56,566 bases of DNA from Mycobacterium sp. UM_WGJ (GTDB lineage Bacteria; Actinomycetota; Actinomycetes; Mycobacteriales; Mycobacteriaceae), in the NCBI RefSeq assembly GCF_000455125.1, contig NZ_AUWR01000029.1:1-56566 (forward strand). Reading direction: 5' to 3'. Under the pieces are notes generated by a model. It saw only the letters and a list, made by a program, of their open reading frames with translations, did not search any database and was not told the DNA's origin. Of the stretch, positions 39,193 through 47,655 are shown in pieces (within the stretch, counting starts at the first letter, position 1; the number at the start of each line of letters is the position of its first letter). Made by a program: the position numbers and the translations under genes.

Positions 39193-39789
39193 CTATTGCG
39201 CCGGCGGCTTGAGGCCGGCGGCGATCTCACCGATCAGCGCGGCGACCACCCCGAATGCGAAGTACAGCGGCACCAGCCACGGCGCGACCCCGAACAACCC
39301 GTCCGAGCCGGGGACGTAGCGGAACTGGCCGAGCGCGGCGATACCGATCTCGACCACCGGGCCGACGGCCGCGATCAGGACGCCACAGACAATCGCCGGA
39401 CGATCTCCCAGGGCGCAGTAAGTGATCGCAGCGAACGCGCAGATCAACGTCGTGAGGGGAACCACCGGCGAGGCATGCAACATCGCGGTGACGACGTAGC
39501 TGCCCAGCACGGCGGCCAGACCAGCCACCCCTTGGCGCACCGTGACGGCGGTCCGCGGTGACGGGAGATGCAGTCTCAACTCTGCCAGGAAAGCGGTGGC
39601 GGACCCGACCAGGATCGGGAAGTAAAGCGGACTGCTCCAGATGAACGGGACGGCCTGCGACGGGGACAGGTATTCGGTGGTCCCGGTGACCACATGGGAG
39701 TGGTCGCCGATCAGACCGGCCGCTCCACCCAAGACGAACAGCAACAACGCGATCGAGGGGCGTAATCTCACCCCCGCAGTATTGTCCAT
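39193..39789 (-). CDS. Polytopic membrane protein, hypothetical
   Basis: A protein of 198 aa with about five or six hydrophobic helices and few polar loops (LLLFVLGGAAGLIGDHSHV; FIWSSPLYFPILVGSATAFLAEL; PWLVPLYFAFGVVAALIG). It resembles small actinobacterial INSIG-like or DUF-type membrane proteins; function unknown. The ATG at 39789 is only 3 nt from the divergent methyltransferase ATG; a GTG at 39771 is an alternative that leaves room for a promoter. Confidence 0.7.
   Translation of the reverse strand: MDNTAGVRLRPSIALLLFVLGGAAGLIGDHSHVVTGTTEYLSPSQAVPFIWSSPLYFPILVGSATAFLAELRLHLPSPRTAVTVRQGVAGLAAVLGSYVVTAMLHASPVVPLTTLICAFAAITYCALGDRPAIVCGVLIAAVGPVVEIGIAALGQFRYVPGSDGLFGVAPWLVPLYFAFGVVAALIGEIAAGLKPPAQ
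39780..39785 (+). promoter_or_regulatory. -10 hexamer TATTGT, leaderless promoter inside the divergent gene
   Basis: TATTGT is followed by 7 nt and the ATG at 39793. The hexamer lies within the first codons of the divergent membrane-protein gene. Confidence 0.55.
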
Positions 39790-39792
39790 CGC

Positions 39793-40374
39793 ATGAGCGC
39801 CGAGGACCGCACCCGCTGGGATGCGAAGTACGCCGGCCGCGGCGTGCCGGGGTCGGACACGATCGGGCCCGCTGCGGTGTTTGCGCCCTTCGTGGACGCT
39901 TTTCCGACGGCCGGCCGCGCGCTCGACATCGCCTGCGGCCAGGGCGCAGCGGCGGTCTGGCTGGCCCAGCGTGGCCTGCAGGTGGCCGGATGCGACATCT
40001 CGCCCGTCGCCGTCGATCGGGCGCGGGCGTTCGCCGTGCACAGCGGCGTTGAAGACCGGTGCCGATTCGACGTCGTCGATCTCGATGACGGCCTTCCGGA
40101 CGGACCACCGGCCGACGTCATTTACTGCGCCCGGTTCCGCGACAGTCGCCTCGACGCGCCGATGGTGCAGCGCCTGGCTCCGGGGGGACTGCTGGCGATC
40201 ACCGCGTTGAGTCAGGTCGGCAGCACCGCTGGGCGGTATCGGGCTGCGCCCGGGGAGCTGCGCACGGCGTTCTCCGGCCTGGAGTTGATCGGCGAGGGCG
40301 AAGCGGACGGTGTGGCGTGGCTGTTGGCGCGACGCCCGGCGGCGCCGTCAGCGCACCCGAACGGACGAGACTAG
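39793..40374 (+). CDS. Class I SAM-dependent methyltransferase
   Basis: A protein of 193 aa. Motif I is ALDIACGQGAAAVWLAQRG (about 43-61), motif II VAGCDISPVAVDRAR, and the acidic post-motif VVDLDDGLPDGPPADVIYCARF. It belongs to the tellurite/thiopurine-type methyltransferase group acting on small molecules; the substrate is not evident. Its TAG and the stop of the convergent NlpC/P60 gene share the bases CTAG. Confidence 0.85.
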   Translation: MSAEDRTRWDAKYAGRGVPGSDTIGPAAVFAPFVDAFPTAGRALDIACGQGAAAVWLAQRGLQVAGCDISPVAVDRARAFAVHSGVEDRCRFDVVDLDDGLPDGPPADVIYCARFRDSRLDAPMVQRLAPGGLLAITALSQVGSTAGRYRAAPGELRTAFSGLELIGEGEADGVAWLLARRPAAPSAHPNGRD

Positions 40375-41018
40375 GCCGGAGCCGGCGCCTCGCGGTCACC
40401 GGGCTCCGGGCCGGGCTCGGCCGGGGCGTCGTCGAGTGGCAGGGCATCCATCGGCGGCGCCTCGCCGGGCGGCATGTCGATCGGCGCCTCGGCCGGGGGA
40501 GCCTCGAACGGCGGCGGTGCCTCGAACGGCGGCGGTGCGTCGAACGGCGGCGCTGCGGCCAGTTCCACGCCCATCGGCTCTGCCGCGGGCTCGGGGCCCG
40601 GCTCCACCATGGCGGCGAACTCCACCGGCGCTTCGGGGGCCGGTGCCTCGTCCATGGGCAGGTACATGTGGTGGGTGAACTGCGGCTGGTAGGCGCCGCC
40701 GCCACCGATCTTCACTCCGCCGGGCTCACCGCTGGCCACCGGCGTGCCGTCAGGCAGGGTCACCGCGGTGTGGTGGCTGTTCCAGCCCACCACCAGAGCG
40801 TTGGGCGCGGTGCCGTACCTGAAGCCGCGGGCCAGCAGCGCCGACTCCTCGTTGGCAGTGTGGAACCGGCCGCTGAAGGCCGGCCGGCCGCTGGCGACGT
40901 TGGACACCCACGAGGCCAAACCCGAGCAATCCGTACCTGCGGGAGTGTTGCCGCCGACGATGTACGGGGTGCCCGAAACCTGCTGGATGAGCGCCATCAG
41001 AGCTTCTAGACCAAACAT
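40371..41018 (-). CDS. NlpC/P60 hydrolase domain with acidic proline-rich tail, phage-tail type
   Basis: A protein of 215 aa. The first 125 residues form an NlpC/P60-like domain with the nucleophile Cys in PAGTDCSGLASW and the catalytic His in NSHHTAVTLPDGTPV, then GAYQPQFTHHMYLPM. This wording is typical of endopeptidase domains in mycobacteriophage tape-measure proteins and their chromosomal relatives. The tail (126-215) is Pro/Ala/Glu/Asp-rich with repeated PPFEAP. No Sec signal is visible. A TAATGT hexamer 8 nt upstream supports the ATG at 41018. Confidence 0.72.
   Translation of the reverse strand: MFGLEALMALIQQVSGTPYIVGGNTPAGTDCSGLASWVSNVASGRPAFSGRFHTANEESALLARGFRYGTAPNALVVGWNSHHTAVTLPDGTPVASGEPGGVKIGGGGAYQPQFTHHMYLPMDEAPAPEAPVEFAAMVEPGPEPAAEPMGVELAAAPPFDAPPPFEAPPPFEAPPAEAPIDMPPGEAPPMDALPLDDAPAEPGPEPGDREAPAPA
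40501..40554 (-). repeat. Three 18-bp tandem repeats encoding PPFEAP
   Basis: The unit GCCTCGAACGGCGGCGGT occurs three times in a row with two or fewer changes per copy, giving the PPFEAP/PPFDAP tail of the NlpC/P60 protein. Confidence 0.85.
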
Positions 41019-41026
41019 GACCGAGC

Positions 41027-41032
41027 ACATTA
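41027..41032 (-). promoter_or_regulatory. -10 hexamer TAATGT, near-leaderless promoter
   Basis: On the minus strand TAATGT is followed by 8 nt and the ATG at 41018. The 327-nt gap from 41019 to 41345 is AT-richer than its surroundings and holds this site, one hairpin and no gene. Confidence 0.4.
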
Positions 41033-41231
41033 ACCATGGATAACTGCACTTACCAAAATCTGTGGCACCCATCACGTTTAACATTCATGTTGTCAAAGAT
41101 AACGTCGCAACGGAGAAACGCCAGGTAGATCGGGGAAAATCCGGCAAGCATGACCGTTAATTTCCGTAAGTGCTGGTAGAGGGCTCGTAGGTATTTGTTG
41201 AGCCTGGCTCCAAAGGTCACAAATTCGCATT

Positions 41232-41252
41232 ATCAGGATGAAATTGCCTGAT
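41232..41252 (-). terminator. Small hairpin downstream of the acyl-CoA dehydrogenase gene
   Basis: ATCAGG (41232-41237) pairs with CCTGAT (41247-41252) across a 9-nt loop, 94 nt past the stop of the minus-strand gene ending at 41346. A terminator role is tentative. Confidence 0.35.
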
Positions 41253-41345
41253 CAATGGGTGCGTCGCGGGTATCGATTCACGCCGGAATCGGCGGAAATA
41301 GCGGTGCCGGCGGCACGTCGTTTCCGGGGCAGAAAGTGATGCTGC

Positions 41346-42521
41346 TTACAGTGACCGCTTCGCGTTCTTGATCAGGTTCGACCCGATGATCAGCCGCTGG
41401 ATCTCACTGGTGCCCTCGTAGAGCCGCAGCAGCCGGACATCGCGGTAGATGCGCTCCACCGGCACGCCACGGATGTATCCACTGCCGCCGTGGATCTGCA
41501 CCGCCAGGTCGGCGACCTTGCCGGCCATCTCGGTGCAGAAGACCTTCGCCACCGACGGAGCGATTCGCCGATCTTCGTTGCTGACCCATTTGCGGGCGGC
41601 ATCGCGGACCAGCGCCTGGCCGGCCAGCACTCCGGTCTGCTGATCGGCGAGCATCGCCTGCACCAGCTGGAAGTCGCCGATGATGCCGCCGCCCTGCGTT
41701 GCGGTGGCGGCATAGTTCACCGACTCATCCAGTGCGCGCTGCGCGGCTCCCACCGCCAGCGCGGCAATATGAATGCGGCCGCGGGCCAGCGAGGTCATCG
41801 CCGCCCGGTAACCGATGTCCTCATTCCCCCCGACCAGGGCGGCGGCGGGCAGTCGCACGCCGGAGAAACTGACATCGGCCGTCCAGGCGCCCTCCTGGCC
41901 CATCTTGGCGTCCTTGGCGCCGACTTCCACCCCGGCGGTATCGGCCGGCACCAGGAAGACCGCGATGCCGGCGCCGCGCTCGTCGGCGGGCCGGGTGCGG
42001 GCGAACACCACGAACAGATCCGCCAGCGGGGCGTTGGTGATGAACCGCTTCTGGCCGTCGAGCACCCACCCGTCGCCGTCACGGACGGCTTTGGTGCGCA
42101 GGCCCGCGGGATTGGAGCCCGCTCCGGGCTCGGTGAGGGCGAAGGATGCGACCGCCCCGGAGGCGATGGCCGCCAGCCAGCGCTCCTTCTGTTCATCGGT
42201 GCCGAACCCCACCAGCACCTGGCCGGCGATGCCGTTGTTGGTGCCGAACATCGACCGGACCGCCGGGCAGGTGTAGCCCAGTTCCATGGCCAGTTCGACG
42301 TCCTGGGCCAGATTCAGGCCCAACCCGCCCCATTCCTGGGGGATCGCGTAGCCGAACAGGCCCAGGTCCTTGGCGGCTTGCCGCAGGTCGTCCGGCACCT
42401 GATCGGTCTCGAGGATCTCCTGTTCGCGCGGGACGACCATGGTCCGGACGAACCGGCGGGTCTGGGACAGGATTTCGGCGAAGACGTCGTCTTCGACGGA
42501 CGCGACGGATGCGGTCGGCAT
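41346..42521 (-). CDS. Acyl-CoA dehydrogenase (FadE-type)
   Basis: A protein of 391 aa that would oxidise an acyl-CoA to the enoyl-CoA with FAD. Typical blocks: [18 protein letters not shown] for FAD and substrate binding, [21 protein letters not shown], and the C-terminal [41 protein letters not shown], where the Glu of YEGTSE is the usual catalytic base. AAAGGGG precedes the ATG at 42521. It is divergent from the SDR-thiolase-FadE operon across a palindromic operator candidate. Confidence 0.92.
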   Translation of the reverse strand: MPTASVASVEDDVFAEILSQTRRFVRTMVVPREQEILETDQVPDDLRQAAKDLGLFGYAIPQEWGGLGLNLAQDVELAMELGYTCPAVRSMFGTNNGIAGQVLVGFGTDEQKERWLAAIASGAVASFALTEPGAGSNPAGLRTKAVRDGDGWVLDGQKRFITNAPLADLFVVFARTRPADERGAGIAVFLVPADTAGVEVGAKDAKMGQEGAWTADVSFSGVRLPAAALVGGNEDIGYRAAMTSLARGRIHIAALAVGAAQRALDESVNYAATATQGGGIIGDFQLVQAMLADQQTGVLAGQALVRDAARKWVSNEDRRIAPSVAKVFCTEMAGKVADLAVQIHGGSGYIRGVPVERIYRDVRLLRLYEGTSEIQRLIIGSNLIKNAKRSL

Positions 42522-42551
42522 AGTTCGGCCCCTTTCGGCACTGGCCGATAA

Positions 42552-42570
42552 ATCATATATGAAATATGAT
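42552..42570. promoter_or_regulatory. AT-rich palindromic operator in the divergent promoter
   Basis: ATCATAT (42552-42558) and ATATGAT (42564-42570) form a perfect inverted repeat around ATGAA. The second arm contains a TATGAT -10-like hexamer. It sits between divergent fatty-acid genes 31 and 46 nt from their starts and is the obvious target for the GntR-family regulator encoded at 45766. Confidence 0.6.
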
Positions 42571-42615
42571 GTTGCGGACCATGGGTGGGCACGACATGTA
42601 GAGGACGGTTTCGGC

Positions 42616-43353
42616 GTGGCATTACTCAACGGGCAGACGGCGGTGATCACCGGTGGAGCGCAGGGGCTGGGCTTCGCCATCGCGCAACGCTTCGTCGCCG
42701 AGGGCGCCCGGGTGGTGCTCGGCGATCTGAACCTGGACGCGACCGAGGCCGCGGCGCAGCGGCTGGGCGCCGACGTGGCGGTGGCGGCACGCACCGACGT
42801 CACGGACTCCGCCGACGTCGAGGCGCTGGTAGCCGTCGCCGTCGAGCGGTTCGGCGGTCTGGACATCATGGTCAACAACGCCGGCATCACCCGCGACGCC
42901 ACCATGCGCAAGATGACCGAAGACGATTTCGATCAGGTGATCGCAGTCCACCTCAAGGGCACCTGGAACGGGCTGCGCGCGGCTGCGGCGATCATGCGGG
43001 AACGCAAACGCGGCGCGATCGTCAACATGTCCTCTATATCGGGCAAGGTCGGCATGGTCGGGCAGACCAACTATTCGGCCGCCAAGGCCGGCATCGTCGG
43101 CATGACCAAGGCCGCCAGCAAGGAGCTGGCCTACCTCGGTGTCCGCGTCAACGCGATCCAGCCGGGGCTGATCCGCTCGGCGATGACCGAGGCCATGCCG
43201 CAGCGGATCTGGGATTCGAAGGTCGCCGAGGTGCCGATGGGCCGGGCCGGCGAGCCCGACGAGGTCGCGACCGTCGCACTGTTTCTGGCATCCGACCTGT
43301 CCTCTTATATGACGGGCACCGTGCTCGAGGTGACCGGCGGTCGACACCTATGA
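42616..43353 (+). CDS. Short-chain dehydrogenase/reductase (FabG/HSD-like)
   Basis: A protein of 245 aa. The cofactor loop is [14 protein letters not shown], the NNAG motif is present, and the catalytic Ser-Tyr-Lys appear as MSSISG and NYSAAKAG. It is NAD(P)-dependent and probably a 3-hydroxyacyl-CoA dehydrogenase or ketoacyl reductase serving the adjacent thiolase. GTG start with GAGGA upstream. It overlaps the thiolase gene through ATGA. Confidence 0.92.
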   Translation: MALLNGQTAVITGGAQGLGFAIAQRFVAEGARVVLGDLNLDATEAAAQRLGADVAVAARTDVTDSADVEALVAVAVERFGGLDIMVNNAGITRDATMRKMTEDDFDQVIAVHLKGTWNGLRAAAAIMRERKRGAIVNMSSISGKVGMVGQTNYSAAKAGIVGMTKAASKELAYLGVRVNAIQPGLIRSAMTEAMPQRIWDSKVAEVPMGRAGEPDEVATVALFLASDLSSYMTGTVLEVTGGRHL

Positions 43354-44567
43354 GCCTGCGCGAGACGGTGATCTGCGAACCGGTTCGCACTCCCATCGGC
43401 CGCTACGGCGGGATGTTCAAATCGCTGACCGCCGTCGAGCTCGGCGTCGCCGCGCTGTCCGGACTGCTGGAGCGCACCGGCCTGCCCGTCGACGCCATCG
43501 ACGACGTGGTGCTGGGGCACTGCTATCCCAGTAGTGAGGCGCCCGCGATCGGGCGGGTGGTCGCCCTGGATTCCGGCCTGCCGGTGACGGTTCCGGGTAT
43601 GCAGGTCGATCGGCGGTGCGGATCCGGCCTGCAGGCGGTGATCCAGGCCTGCCTGCAGGTCGGCAGTGGCGCGCATGAGGTGGTGATCGCCGGCGGTGCG
43701 GAGAGCATGAGCAACGTGGCCTTCTACTCCACCGACATGCGCTGGGGCGGGGCCCGCGACGGCGTACGGGTGCACGACGGCCTGGCACGCGGCCGGACCA
43801 CCGCGGGCGGGCAGTACCACCCGGTGCCCGGTGGCATGTTGGAGACCGCGGAGAACCTGCGTCGTCAGTACCAGATCTCCCGCACCGAGCAGGACGAGCT
43901 CGCGGTCACCTCACATCAGCGCGCGGTGGCGGCCCAGCGCAGCGGTGTGCTCGCCGACGAGATCATCGGGGTCACGGTGCGCTCCCGCGCCGGCGAGCAG
44001 CGGATCGACACCGACGAGCATCCCCGCGCCGACACCTCGGTCGAGTCACTGGCCAAGCTCAAACCGGTTCTGGGCAAAAGCGATCCGGATGCCACCGTCA
44101 CCGCCGGCAATTCCAGCGGTCAGAACGACGCGGCCTCGATGTGTGTGGTGACCACCCCGGCCAAGGCCGAGCAGCTGGGCCTGACCCCGCTGGTGCGACT
44201 GGTCTCCTGGGGGCTGGCCGGGGTCGCGCCCAACGTGATGGGCATCGGCCCGGTGCCGGCCACCGAGGTCGCCCTGGCCAAGGCGGGTCTCACCCTCGCC
44301 GACATCGACCTGATCGAGCTCAATGAGGCGTTCGCCGCTCAGGCGCTGGCGGTCATGGCGGCGTGGCGGTTCGGTGCGGCCGACCGCGACCGGACCAACG
44401 TGCACGGTTCGGGGATTTCGCTGGGGCATCCGGTGGGCGCGACCGGCGGCCGGATGCTGGCAACGCTGGCGCGTGAGCTGCACCGCCGCCAGCAGCGCTA
44501 TGGGTTGGAAACCATGTGCATCGGAGGTGGCCAGGGCTTGGCCGCCGTGTTCGAGAGAGTGGCGTAG
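43350..44567 (+). CDS. Thiolase (acetyl-CoA acetyltransferase)
   Basis: A protein of 405 aa. The acylated Cys is in [15 protein letters not shown] (near 90), the substrate His in [11 protein letters not shown] and the [18 protein letters not shown] block carries the second His; the final [13 protein letters not shown] contains the deprotonating Cys. All catalytic residues are present, so it is a working degradative or biosynthetic thiolase. It is translationally coupled to the SDR. Confidence 0.94.
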   Translation: MSLRETVICEPVRTPIGRYGGMFKSLTAVELGVAALSGLLERTGLPVDAIDDVVLGHCYPSSEAPAIGRVVALDSGLPVTVPGMQVDRRCGSGLQAVIQACLQVGSGAHEVVIAGGAESMSNVAFYSTDMRWGGARDGVRVHDGLARGRTTAGGQYHPVPGGMLETAENLRRQYQISRTEQDELAVTSHQRAVAAQRSGVLADEIIGVTVRSRAGEQRIDTDEHPRADTSVESLAKLKPVLGKSDPDATVTAGNSSGQNDAASMCVVTTPAKAEQLGLTPLVRLVSWGLAGVAPNVMGIGPVPATEVALAKAGLTLADIDLIELNEAFAAQALAVMAAWRFGAADRDRTNVHGSGISLGHPVGATGGRMLATLARELHRRQQRYGLETMCIGGGQGLAAVFERVA

Positions 44568-45761
44568 ATGACCAGACTGTGCCAGACGTTGGGGCTGACC
44601 GAGAGCCAGACCGAGATCGTCGCAGCGGTGCGGGCGTTCGTCGACAAAGAGGTCATTCCGCACGCTGCCGACTTGGAACGCGCCGACGCCTATCCGCAAC
44701 AGATCGTCGACGGGATGCGACAGCTGGGCCTGTTCGGGCTGATGATTCCGGAGGCCTACGGGGGGCTGGGCGAATCCCTGCTGACCTACGCACTGTGCGT
44801 CGAGGAGCTCGCGCGCGGCTGGATGAGCATCTCCGGGGTGATCAACACCCATTTCATCGTGGCCTACATGCTGCGCCAGCACGGCACCGACGAGCAGAAA
44901 CAGCGCTACCTGCCGGCGATGGCGACCGGTGATGTGCGCGGCGCGTTTTCGATGTCCGAACCCGAGCTCGGTTCCGACGTCGCGGCCATCCGCACCCGGG
45001 CCACACCCACCGGCGACGGTGACTACCTCATCACCGGCCAGAAGATGTGGCTGACCAACGGCGCCACGTCGAGCCTGGTGGCGGTGCTGGTCCACACCGA
45101 CGAAGGGGCCGACACCCCGCACCGCAACATGACCGCGTTCCTAGTCGAAAAGCCCACCGGATTCGGTGAAGTCGTCCCGGGGCTGACCATCCCCGGCAAG
45201 CTCGAGAAGCTCGGCTACAAGGGCATCGACACCACCGAGATGATCTTCGACGACTATCGCGCCGGTTCAGCCGACATTCTGGGCGGAAAGACCGGCCGCG
45301 GCTTCTACCAGATGATGGACGGCATCGAGGTCGGCCGGGTCAATGTCGCCGCACGTGCCTGCGGGGTGGGCATCCGCGCGTTCGAGCTCGCGGCCCGATA
45401 CGCCCAGCAGCGCAACACCTTCGGCAAGCCGATCGCCGAGCATCAGGCCGTCGCGTTCGGGCTGGCCGAGATGGCGACCAAGGTCGAGGCCGCACACCTG
45501 ATGATGGTCAACGCGGCCCGGCTCAAGGATTCCGGCGAACGCAACGACGTCGCCGCGGGCATGGCGAAATACCTGGCCAGCGAGTACTGCAATGAGGTCA
45601 CCCAGCAGAGCTTCCGGATCCACGGCGGCTACGGCTACTCCAAGGAGTACGAGATCGAGCGCCTGATGCGCGACGCGCCGTTCCTGCTGATCGGCGAGGG
45701 CACCAGCGAGATCCAGAAGCAGATCATCAGCAAACGTCTGCTGGCCGACTACCGCATCTGA
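44568..45761 (+). CDS. Second acyl-CoA dehydrogenase
   Basis: A protein of 397 aa whose ATG follows the thiolase stop directly. Blocks: AFSMSEPELGSDVAAIRTRA, YLITGQKMWLTNGATSSLVAVL, RVNVAARACGVGIRAFELAARYAQQRNTFGKPI and a C-terminal IHGGYGYSKEYEIERLMRDAPFLLIGEGTSEIQKQIISKRL. The catalytic Glu is in GEGTSE. With the SDR and thiolase it forms most of a beta-oxidation spiral; no enoyl-CoA hydratase is in the cluster. Confidence 0.93.
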   Translation: MTRLCQTLGLTESQTEIVAAVRAFVDKEVIPHAADLERADAYPQQIVDGMRQLGLFGLMIPEAYGGLGESLLTYALCVEELARGWMSISGVINTHFIVAYMLRQHGTDEQKQRYLPAMATGDVRGAFSMSEPELGSDVAAIRTRATPTGDGDYLITGQKMWLTNGATSSLVAVLVHTDEGADTPHRNMTAFLVEKPTGFGEVVPGLTIPGKLEKLGYKGIDTTEMIFDDYRAGSADILGGKTGRGFYQMMDGIEVGRVNVAARACGVGIRAFELAARYAQQRNTFGKPIAEHQAVAFGLAEMATKVEAAHLMMVNAARLKDSGERNDVAAGMAKYLASEYCNEVTQQSFRIHGGYGYSKEYEIERLMRDAPFLLIGEGTSEIQKQIISKRLLADYRI

Positions 45762-45765
45762 CGCC

Positions 45766-46485
45766 ATGTCTGCTCCCGACTTCAGCACCCGGCCGCAGTT
45801 GTCGCAAGCCGTCGCTCGCTTCGTGCGCCAGCGGATCTTCGACGGCGGCTACGCCGCGGGGTCCTACGTCCGATTGGACCAGCTCGCAACGGAATTGGGC
45901 ATCAGTGTCACTCCGGTGCGGGAGGCGCTGTTCGAGCTGCGCGCTGAAGGCCTGCTCGACCAGCTGCCGCATCGCGGGTTCGTCGTGTTGCCGGTGACCG
46001 AGCGTGATCTGGCCGATGTCGCCGAGGTCCAGGCGTTCGTGGGCGGTGAGCTGGCGGCGCGGGCCGCGGCCGGGATCACCGAGGAGCAGTTGAGCGAGCT
46101 CAATGAGATCCAGTCCCGGCTGGAGCAGGCCTACGCCGGCGACGACGAAGAGCGCACCGTGCGGCTCAACCACGATTTTCACCGGGCGATCAATGTCGCC
46201 GCCGCCTCACCCAAGCTGGCCCAAATGATGTCGCAGATAACCCGGTATGCGCCCGAGGCCGTTTTCCCGGGGATCGCAGGGTGGCCGGAGCGGTCGATGG
46301 CCGATCATCGGCGGGTGCTCGCCGCGCTGGCGGCACACGATCAGACGCTGGCGCGTACCGCGATGGCCGAGCACTTGGCGGCCGGCGTACTGCCGCTCGT
46401 CGAGCATTTGACCGATCGTGGTGTGGTGGAACGCGAAGACGGCGACGCGCAGGCCGATCAGCGCCCGTCGGCGACGGGGACGTGA
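45766..46485 (+). CDS. GntR-family regulator, FCD (FadR) subfamily
   Basis: A protein of 239 aa. The N-terminal winged helix (about 10-75) contains YVRLDQLATELGISVTPVREALFELRAEGLL and PHRGFVVLPVT; the C-terminal all-helical FCD domain has the metal-ligand-type residues (LNHDFHRAIN, MADHRRVLAAL). Members bind acyl-CoAs or organic acids. It follows the FadE gene by 4 nt and probably controls the cluster through the palindrome at 42552. Confidence 0.9.
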   Translation: MSAPDFSTRPQLSQAVARFVRQRIFDGGYAAGSYVRLDQLATELGISVTPVREALFELRAEGLLDQLPHRGFVVLPVTERDLADVAEVQAFVGGELAARAAAGITEEQLSELNEIQSRLEQAYAGDDEERTVRLNHDFHRAINVAAASPKLAQMMSQITRYAPEAVFPGIAGWPERSMADHRRVLAALAAHDQTLARTAMAEHLAAGVLPLVEHLTDRGVVEREDGDAQADQRPSATGT

Positions 46486-46499
46486 GACCGTATCAACCT

Positions 46500-47063
46500 A
46501 TGCAGAACCACACTTTCCTGACTTACGAAGAGTTCGGGCGCAAGTTCTTCGAGGTCGCGGTCACCGAAGAACGAGTGGCAGCTGCGTTCGCCGTCATCGC
46601 CGGTGACGAGTTCGAGATGCCCACCATGCGGCAGGGTCCGGGCGGCATCGCCAAGGTCAGCGCCAAGGTGCGCGTTCAGGAGCCGCGGGTGGCACGCGGT
46701 CTGGGGGATCTGCTGACGTTCGCGATCCACATTCCGCTGGAGATCGACCTGCTCATCGACCTTCGTCTGGACAAGCAACGATTCACCGTGGCCGGCGACA
46801 TCGCCCTGCACGCCACCGCCCGCGCCGCCGAACCGTTGCTGCTGATCATCGACGTACCCAAGCCACGGTCCTCGGACATCACCGTCGAGGTGTCGTCGAC
46901 GTCCATCCGCGGCGAGCTGCTGCGGATCTTCGCCGGCGTCGACGGGGAGATCCGGCGCTTCATCGCGCACTACGTGGCAGACGAGATCGACAGCCCGCAG
47001 TCCCAGCAGGCGCAGATCATCGACGTGGCCGAGCAGCTGGACTCGGCCTGGACCGGGATCTGA
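46500..47063 (+). CDS. Conserved mycobacterial hypothetical protein, 187 aa
   Basis: A protein of 187 aa with no signal peptide or membrane helix. It is predicted to be a beta-sandwich or START-like fold with strands such as FAIHIPLEIDLLIDLRLDKQRFTVAGDIALHATA and a C-terminal helix (RFIAHYVADEI). Similar proteins occur across mycobacteria without known function. It follows the GntR gene by 14 nt and may be read from the same transcript. Confidence 0.75.
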   Translation: MQNHTFLTYEEFGRKFFEVAVTEERVAAAFAVIAGDEFEMPTMRQGPGGIAKVSAKVRVQEPRVARGLGDLLTFAIHIPLEIDLLIDLRLDKQRFTVAGDIALHATARAAEPLLLIIDVPKPRSSDITVEVSSTSIRGELLRIFAGVDGEIRRFIAHYVADEIDSPQSQQAQIIDVAEQLDSAWTGI

Positions 47064-47082
47064 TCGCTCGGGGCTGCGACCG

Positions 47083-47478
47083 CTACGGGTAGGGGATCGC
47101 CGGAATCGCCGGAATCGCCGGGATGGCGGGAATCGCCGGGATCGCCGGAATCGCGGGAATGGCCGGGACTGCGGGCGCAGACGGAGCCCGCGGTACCGCT
47201 GAGGCGGCCGGAGCCTGTTTCGCGGTGGGCTCGACAACCGGAGCGGCACTGGTGAGCGGGGCGTCCGGGAGCGCGGTCGGACCGGGTTCGGGCTCGCCGG
47301 CCTCGCTGTCGGCGGGCGGCACCGGCGCCATCGGGGCGGCGGGAGCCTGGGTGACCTCACCGTAGGTGTCTTCCTCGGAATCACTGTCGCAGGCGCCACA
47401 GGCGGTCGCCACCGCACCCACGGCGAGCCCCACCGCTACCACCGACAGGACTGACTTTCCGATACCGCGTCCGCGCAT
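47083..47478 (-). CDS. Exported Pro/Ala-rich protein with PAI repeats
   Basis: A protein of 131 aa. A signal peptide (hydrophobic 9-26) ends at ATACGAC; the Cys could be lipidated although the lipobox is imperfect. An acidic stretch (DSDSEEDTYGEV) and a Pro/Ala/Glu linker are followed by eight tandem PAI triplets before the final PYP. GGGGAG precedes the ATG. It is probably an envelope-spanning or cell-wall protein whose repeat length may vary among strains. Confidence 0.72.
   Translation of the reverse strand: MRGRGIGKSVLSVVAVGLAVGAVATACGACDSDSEEDTYGEVTQAPAAPMAPVPPADSEAGEPEPGPTALPDAPLTSAAPVVEPTAKQAPAASAVPRAPSAPAVPAIPAIPAIPAIPAIPAIPAIPAIPYP
47093..47176 (-). repeat. 9-bp tandem repeat encoding PAI
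   Basis: Imperfect copies of CGCCGGAAT run head to tail and code for Pro-Ala-Ile. This is a variable-number repeat candidate. Confidence 0.8.
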
Positions 47479-47597
47479 GGATTCTCCCCGTTGTTCAGTT
47501 GCCTCATGTCACCCTACGACGCGGCGGTGGATCAGGCGGGCCGGCCATCGACAAGATCAGACCGCGGCTGCGCAGTGTCCTGATCCCGCAGATGCGG

Positions 47598-47629
47598 CGC
47601 GGCCTGACAGGTGTTCCTGTCAGGCCGCG
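47598..47629 (-). terminator. Perfect 14-bp hairpin after the Mo-enzyme gene
   Basis: 47598-47611 pairs with 47616-47629 across a 4-nt loop, with 13 of the core pairs reading GCGGCCTGACAGG. It begins 27 nt past the stop of the minus-strand gene and has no U-tract. Confidence 0.75.
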
Positions 47630-47655
47630 GCAGCCCTCATCTCCCGGGGATCGGC

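Noticed and set aside
40501-40554. Short tandem repeats as a CRISPR array
   Set aside because: The units are contiguous 18-mers in frame with a coding sequence and have no spacers. The PAI repeats at 47093 and the 12-mer at 21471 are excluded for the same reason.
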